A stretch of DNA of 64,000 bases, from contig NZ_CP040695.2 in assembly GCF_005954645.2 (NCBI RefSeq), positions 3,844,001-3,908,000 on the forward strand. Direction: 5' to 3'. The translations under genes were made by a program, and so were the position numbers. This DNA comes from Nocardioides sp. S-1144 (GTDB lineage Bacteria > Actinomycetota > Actinomycetes > Propionibacteriales > Nocardioidaceae). The notes beneath the pieces are model-generated. The model made no database searches and was not told the origin of the DNA. It saw only the letters and a list, made by a program, of their open reading frames with translations. Below, piece after piece: positions 62,001-64,000 of the stretch. How positions within the stretch are numbered: position 1 is the stretch's first letter; every line of letters starts with the position of its first letter.

Positions 62001-62347
62001 GGGTCGAGCTCCTCGACGAGCTGGTCAAGGACGGCGTCAGCTTCTTCGAGCGCGGCCGGATGTCGTTCCTGGCGCGCATCGACCAGTCCATGGAGCAGAT
62101 CGGGCGCGCGGTCGCCGAGCGCGACGTCGAGGGCACCGTGCAGGGCGCCCACCAGCTGCGGGGCAGCGCGCTCAACCTGGGCCTGCGGCGGGTCGGCGCC
62201 ACCGCCGAGGACCTCGAGCAGGCCGCTCGCGACGGCTCCCTCGACCGCGCCGACGCACTGTTGCTGGCGCTGCGCCACGCGGTGGTCATCGGCGTCGAGG
62301 CCCTGGTCGGCGTCGACCTGCCCGGCCGGCGTCCACCCACCCCCTGA
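59045..62347 (+). CDS. Hybrid sensor histidine kinase, PAS-PAS-(GAF)-HisKA-HATPase-REC-REC-HPt
   Basis: 1,100 residues, no membrane helix, so a cytosolic sensor. PAS 1 about 15-125 (DSLWLLGTDGVTRYANQRLA), PAS 2 about 145-255 (GGWTWDLRRNHVTWSDELFE), a GAF-like stretch about 270-400. HisKA has H434 in MMSHEIRTPMN. HATPase has LGSNAVKFTDAG, RDTGVGI and GGTGLGLTISRRL. REC1 about 670-790 has the acidic pair D678/D679 and K778, but the phosphoacceptor position is E727 (VVELDLPGTDG). REC2 about 836-955 is complete (D888 in LMDCRMP, K940). HPt about 985-1090 has H1036 in GAHQLRGSALN. A full phosphorelay is present apart from the altered REC1. No response regulator lies beside it. Confidence 0.92.
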   Translation: MMSWMDGMRLGPDDALLRSMVDATPDSLWLLGTDGVTRYANQRLADLVGYPLDELLALSPLDLVDAQGREDLERHLEQMRAGHPGGENEEVRLTRRDGSSVWTLVSWAPVPGAPGTYLHRLTEYTERRRLLEELRLREEQLSTAGRMARLGGWTWDLRRNHVTWSDELFEILAVDPDSFGGSWEAGLSAFHPEDAEHGRTVILEALEHGDDFSWEGRVTTPDGAVHWIRNFGVLERDEAGAVVRATGTSQDITDLQAADHAAGEATRRVEMLQRLAAAANRSATVAEALTESDRVLRGVSRWRAIGYFATGPDATLVEGRLAHPGGPDLPPADVELAEVARRSRRLEMAPLPDRPGTGILSVPVVTDDEVVYVYQLLADTETPSAATLSLVAQSSDQLAWVAERERAAARLAQAHDDAMTASRMKSEFLAMMSHEIRTPMNGVIGLNDLLLGTALDDQQLRYAQGVRSAGLTLLALIDDVLDLSKVESGKLELEVTEFDLRALVDETVGLLAAPARVKGLDLVAGYGPGVPRTVLGDPVRLGQVIANLGSNAVKFTDAGTVVIEVTCPDPDEHDGHVVLQVEVRDTGVGIAPADVDGLFDAFTQADLSTTRKHGGTGLGLTISRRLVTTMQGEIGVRSTPGEGSVFWFTARLRAAPPGADTALPPLQPLHGLRVLVVDDNPTAAAFLARQLSEWGLSPVVVGSSTDAIATLAAAAADRTPFDLAVVELDLPGTDGLALGHRISLDPGLPDVALVLVAADGGVDPATAREAGFRTVTAKPVRVAALHEDLLDTVTDTVAATVTASVAVTGDDAGGAPARTRRQRPARAVRPGGTGLDLHVLVVEDNAVNQLVAIGVLENLGCTVVAVENGEEAVIALRPGHAFDVVLMDCRMPRLDGFGATRAVRAVETGHRVPIIAMTASALPGERDRCLDAGMDDFLTKPVDPVRLAVALARAVGTRTDAGHPETPVPAAGPPASADHDVLDVERVELLDELVKDGVSFFERGRMSFLARIDQSMEQIGRAVAERDVEGTVQGAHQLRGSALNLGLRRVGATAEDLEQAARDGSLDRADALLLALRHAVVIGVEALVGVDLPGRRPPTP

Positions 62348-62374
62348 GCCAATCACCACCACCCCCACCCCCGC

Positions 62375-62574
62375 TGACCCGTCAGTGATCAGCGACGGGT
62401 CAGCGCCAGGAGGAGGGTGACCCGTCGGTGATCAGCGACGGGTCAGCGCCAACAGGTGGGTGACCCGTCAGTGATCAGCGACGGGTCAGCGCCAACAGGT
62501 GGGTGACCCGTCAGTGATCAGCGACGGGTCAGCGCCAAGAGATGGGTGACCCGTCAGTGATCAGCGACGGGTCA
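62375..62574. repeat. Five tandem copies of a 43-bp unit with a 28-bp dyad
   Basis: Copies start at 62375, 62418, 62461, 62504 and 62547, exactly 43 bp apart. Each has arms TGACCCGTC and GACGGGTCA around a TGATCA core (28 bp in all), then a 15-bp spacer of near-constant sequence (GCGCCAACAGGTGGG type). They fill most of the 337-bp gap between the kinase and dehydrogenase genes. The rest of the gap (62575-62684) may hold the dehydrogenase promoter (TAGGGTGGTGTG), not resolved. As RNA each copy forms a 9-bp hairpin. Terminator array or protein-binding array are both possible. Confidence 0.9.
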
Positions 62575-62684
62575 GCGGGGGTAGGCGGGGCGTGTCCTAG
62601 GGTGGTGTGATCCGCGCCACCCCTGCGGACCGCCCAGGTCGCCTCATCCGGTGACCGTCGCACCGAACCGAACGGACACCACCC

Positions 62685-63806
62685 ATGTCAGTCACGTCGT
62701 CAGTCACGTCAGTCACGTCGTCACCCCCGTCCCTGCCCGCCGACGTCTTCGAGCTGGGCGCCGAGCACGAGCAGGTCGTCTTCTGCCAGGACGCCGCCAC
62801 CGGGCTGCGCGCCATCGTCGCGATCCACTCGACCGCCCTCGGCCCGGCCCTCGGCGGCACCCGCTTCCACCCGTACGCGACGACGGCCGACGCCCTGGCC
62901 GACGTCCTCGACCTCTCCCGCGGGATGTCCTACAAGGCCGCGCTGGGCGGGCTCGACCTGGGCGGCGGCAAGGCCGTCATCATCGGCGACCCCGCCACGC
63001 TCAAGTCCGAGGCGCTGCTGCGGGCCTACGGCCGGTTCGTGGAGTCGCTCTCGGGGCGCTACCTGACGGCGTGCGACGTCGGCACCTACTCCGAGGACAT
63101 GGACCACGTCGCGCGCGAGTCGCGGCACGTCACCGGCCGCACGGTCGCCCACGGCGGCGCCGGCGACAGCTCGGTCCTGACCGCCTACGGCGTCTTCCGC
63201 GGCCTGCTCGCCGCGGCCGAGGCCGCCTGGGGCACCGACAGCCTGGAGGGGCGCGTGGTCGGCGTCTCCGGGGTCGGCAAGGTCGGCCGGCACCTCGTCG
63301 GCCACCTCGTCGAGGCCGGCGCCTCGGTGGTCGTCACCGACGTGTCGGACCAGGCGCTCGACCGGGTCCGCGACGAGCACGCCGGCGTCCGGGTCGCGGA
63401 GTCCACCGAGGCGCTGGTCGCCTCGCCGCTGGACGTCTACGCCCCCTGCGCCCTCGGACACGCCCTGACCGACGAGGTCGTCGAGGTGCTCTCGGCCCGC
63501 GTCGTGTGCGGCGCGGCCAACAACCAGCTCGCCCACCCGGGCGTCGAGAAGGCCCTCGCCGACCGCGGCGTCGTCTACGCCCCCGACTACTGCGTCAACG
63601 CCGGCGGCCTGATCCAGGTCGCCGACGAGCTCGAGGGCTTCTCCTTCGCCCGGGCCCAGCAGCGCGCCGCGCGGATCTACGACACCACCCGCGCCGTCCT
63701 CGAGCTGGCCGCCTCGGACGGCGTCCCGCCCGCGACCGCCGCCGACCGGCTCGCCGAGCGCCGGATGCGCGAGGTCGGCCGCCTGCGCGGCATCTGGCTC
63801 GGCTGA
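62685..63806 (+). CDS. vdh: Valine/leucine dehydrogenase (Glu/Leu/Phe/Val dehydrogenase family)
   Basis: 373 residues, NAD-dependent branched-chain amino-acid deamination in the cytosol. Substrate domain: ALGPALGGTRFHPY, MSYKAALGGLDLGGGKAVII (catalytic Lys) and TACDVGTYSEDMDHVA (Asp). NAD domain: VVGVSGVGKVGRHLVGHLVE, then APCALGHALTD and VCGAANNQLAHP; YCVNAGGLIQVADEL closes the site. Val and Leu preference cannot be told by eye. Streptomyces Vdh is the nearest type. The first dozen residues come from a GTCAGTCAC microrepeat (SVTSSVTSVTSS) and may be an extension. Confidence 0.92.
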   Translation: MSVTSSVTSVTSSPPSLPADVFELGAEHEQVVFCQDAATGLRAIVAIHSTALGPALGGTRFHPYATTADALADVLDLSRGMSYKAALGGLDLGGGKAVIIGDPATLKSEALLRAYGRFVESLSGRYLTACDVGTYSEDMDHVARESRHVTGRTVAHGGAGDSSVLTAYGVFRGLLAAAEAAWGTDSLEGRVVGVSGVGKVGRHLVGHLVEAGASVVVTDVSDQALDRVRDEHAGVRVAESTEALVASPLDVYAPCALGHALTDEVVEVLSARVVCGAANNQLAHPGVEKALADRGVVYAPDYCVNAGGLIQVADELEGFSFARAQQRAARIYDTTRAVLELAASDGVPPATAADRLAERRMREVGRLRGIWLG

Positions 63807-63809
63807 GAC

Positions 63810-63867
63810 CCGCACCGCCCACCGCGGCGCGCTCCCGTCGTGGGAGCGGGCCGTGGTGGCGGTGCGG
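63810..63867. terminator. Long hairpin terminator between convergent genes
   Basis: CCGCACCGCC (63810-63819) pairs with GGCGGTGCGG (63858-63867). The stem continues inward with one bulge and a G-T pair to CGCTCCC/GGGAGCG around loop GTCGT, about 25 bp in all, three bases after the vdh stop. It may serve both strands. Confidence 0.8.
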
Positions 63868-63940
63868 TCACGGACGTCGCCGCCGGACCGCGGGCGCACC
63901 GAACCACGGCGGCACCACACGGGTCAGGCGCGTGCGAGCC

Positions 63941-64000
63941 TCAGGGACGGCGGCGCAGCACCGTCACGAGGGTCAATCGCGGGAGCGGTCGGGCGCGTAG
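63941..64000 (-). CDS. Probable 3' end of a gene read into the window from the right
   Basis: The last 19 codons before a TGA at 63941-63943 on the minus strand read LRARPLPRLTLVTVLRRRP. This is beta-strand-like and closes on the shared terminator from the other side. Too short to identify; chance coding is possible. Confidence 0.35.
   Translation of the reverse strand, partial: LRARPLPRLTLVTVLRRRP

Noticed and set aside
62375..62574. CRISPR-like array (28-bp repeats with 15-bp spacers)
   Set aside because: Spacers are too short and nearly identical, repeats are full dyads, and there are no cas genes.

Overview
The window is very GC-rich, almost fully coding DNA from an actinobacterium. The closest feel is Nocardioidaceae (Nocardioides-like). 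The signs are strong third-position GC, many ATGA/GTGA start-stop overlaps, GTG starts, likely leaderless promoters, a DUF222/HNH gene and an intergenic-type 'CTCGACTCGGCTCGC' repeat of a kind I associate with that family. This assignment is an inference, because no rRNA or other marker gene is present.

Layout. 1-4795 (minus) holds a translationally coupled myo-inositol catabolic operon (IolE/IolI-type protein, IolC kinase, DeoC/Cgl0158-like aldolase, IolB, partial IolD). A GntR/HutC regulator diverges from it, with TGTCnTGACA-type candidate operators between. 5806-10154 holds a TauD-type dioxygenase and the PEP synthase/PPSR pair. 10235-14648 holds two paralogous propeller-type lipoproteins. 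14705-18986 holds acyl-CoA/SDR metabolism around a TetR-type palindrome. 19089-19762 is a DUF2975/Xre pair.

19784-32824 (minus) is one long operon for a contractile injection system (CIS; phage-tail-like, Afp/PVC/Streptomyces-CIS relatives). In transcription order it encodes: sheath, inner tube, a probable assembly-chaperone-like protein, a 58-residue DUF6760-like protein, a second tube protein, a ~1,200-residue Ala/Pro/Ser-rich protein with regular Arg-Arg motifs, a small hub protein, a LysM tube/baseplate adaptor, a VgrG-like spike, gp25, baseplate J, tail protein I and a tail-anchored zinc-ribbon membrane protein. A catalytically dead IS630-like transposase derivative and a DUF222/HNH gene then separate this operon from the rest of the set: a PAAR-like tip protein (35493-35885, minus) and the DUF4255/Pvc16-type tube terminator (36542-37102, plus). 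No AAA+ ATPase of the Afp15 type is visible in the window.

Downstream of the DUF4255 gene are three tandem, coupled genes (37316-48564) of shared design: N-terminal Ig-like sandwich domains without a signal peptide, one transmembrane helix, then a long outside rod of carboxypeptidase-regulatory/CnaB-like repeats (762, 912 and 2,075 residues). A fourth coupled gene (48561-54865) encodes a giant secreted Ig-like rod. Its signal peptide and mature part are in different frames, joined at a C9 tract. I propose that these surface rods, the zinc-ribbon membrane protein and the CIS work together as an envelope-associated injection or display apparatus. This is the most interesting part of the window.

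54971-64000 is housekeeping/accessory: an LTA-synthase-like sulfatase, an unrecognised 433-residue protein, a tiny His-rich membrane protein, HU, an 1,100-residue hybrid histidine kinase with a D-to-E first receiver, a 43-bp tandem dyad repeat (5 copies), a valine/leucine dehydrogenase with a long terminator hairpin, and the likely 3' end of a convergent gene.
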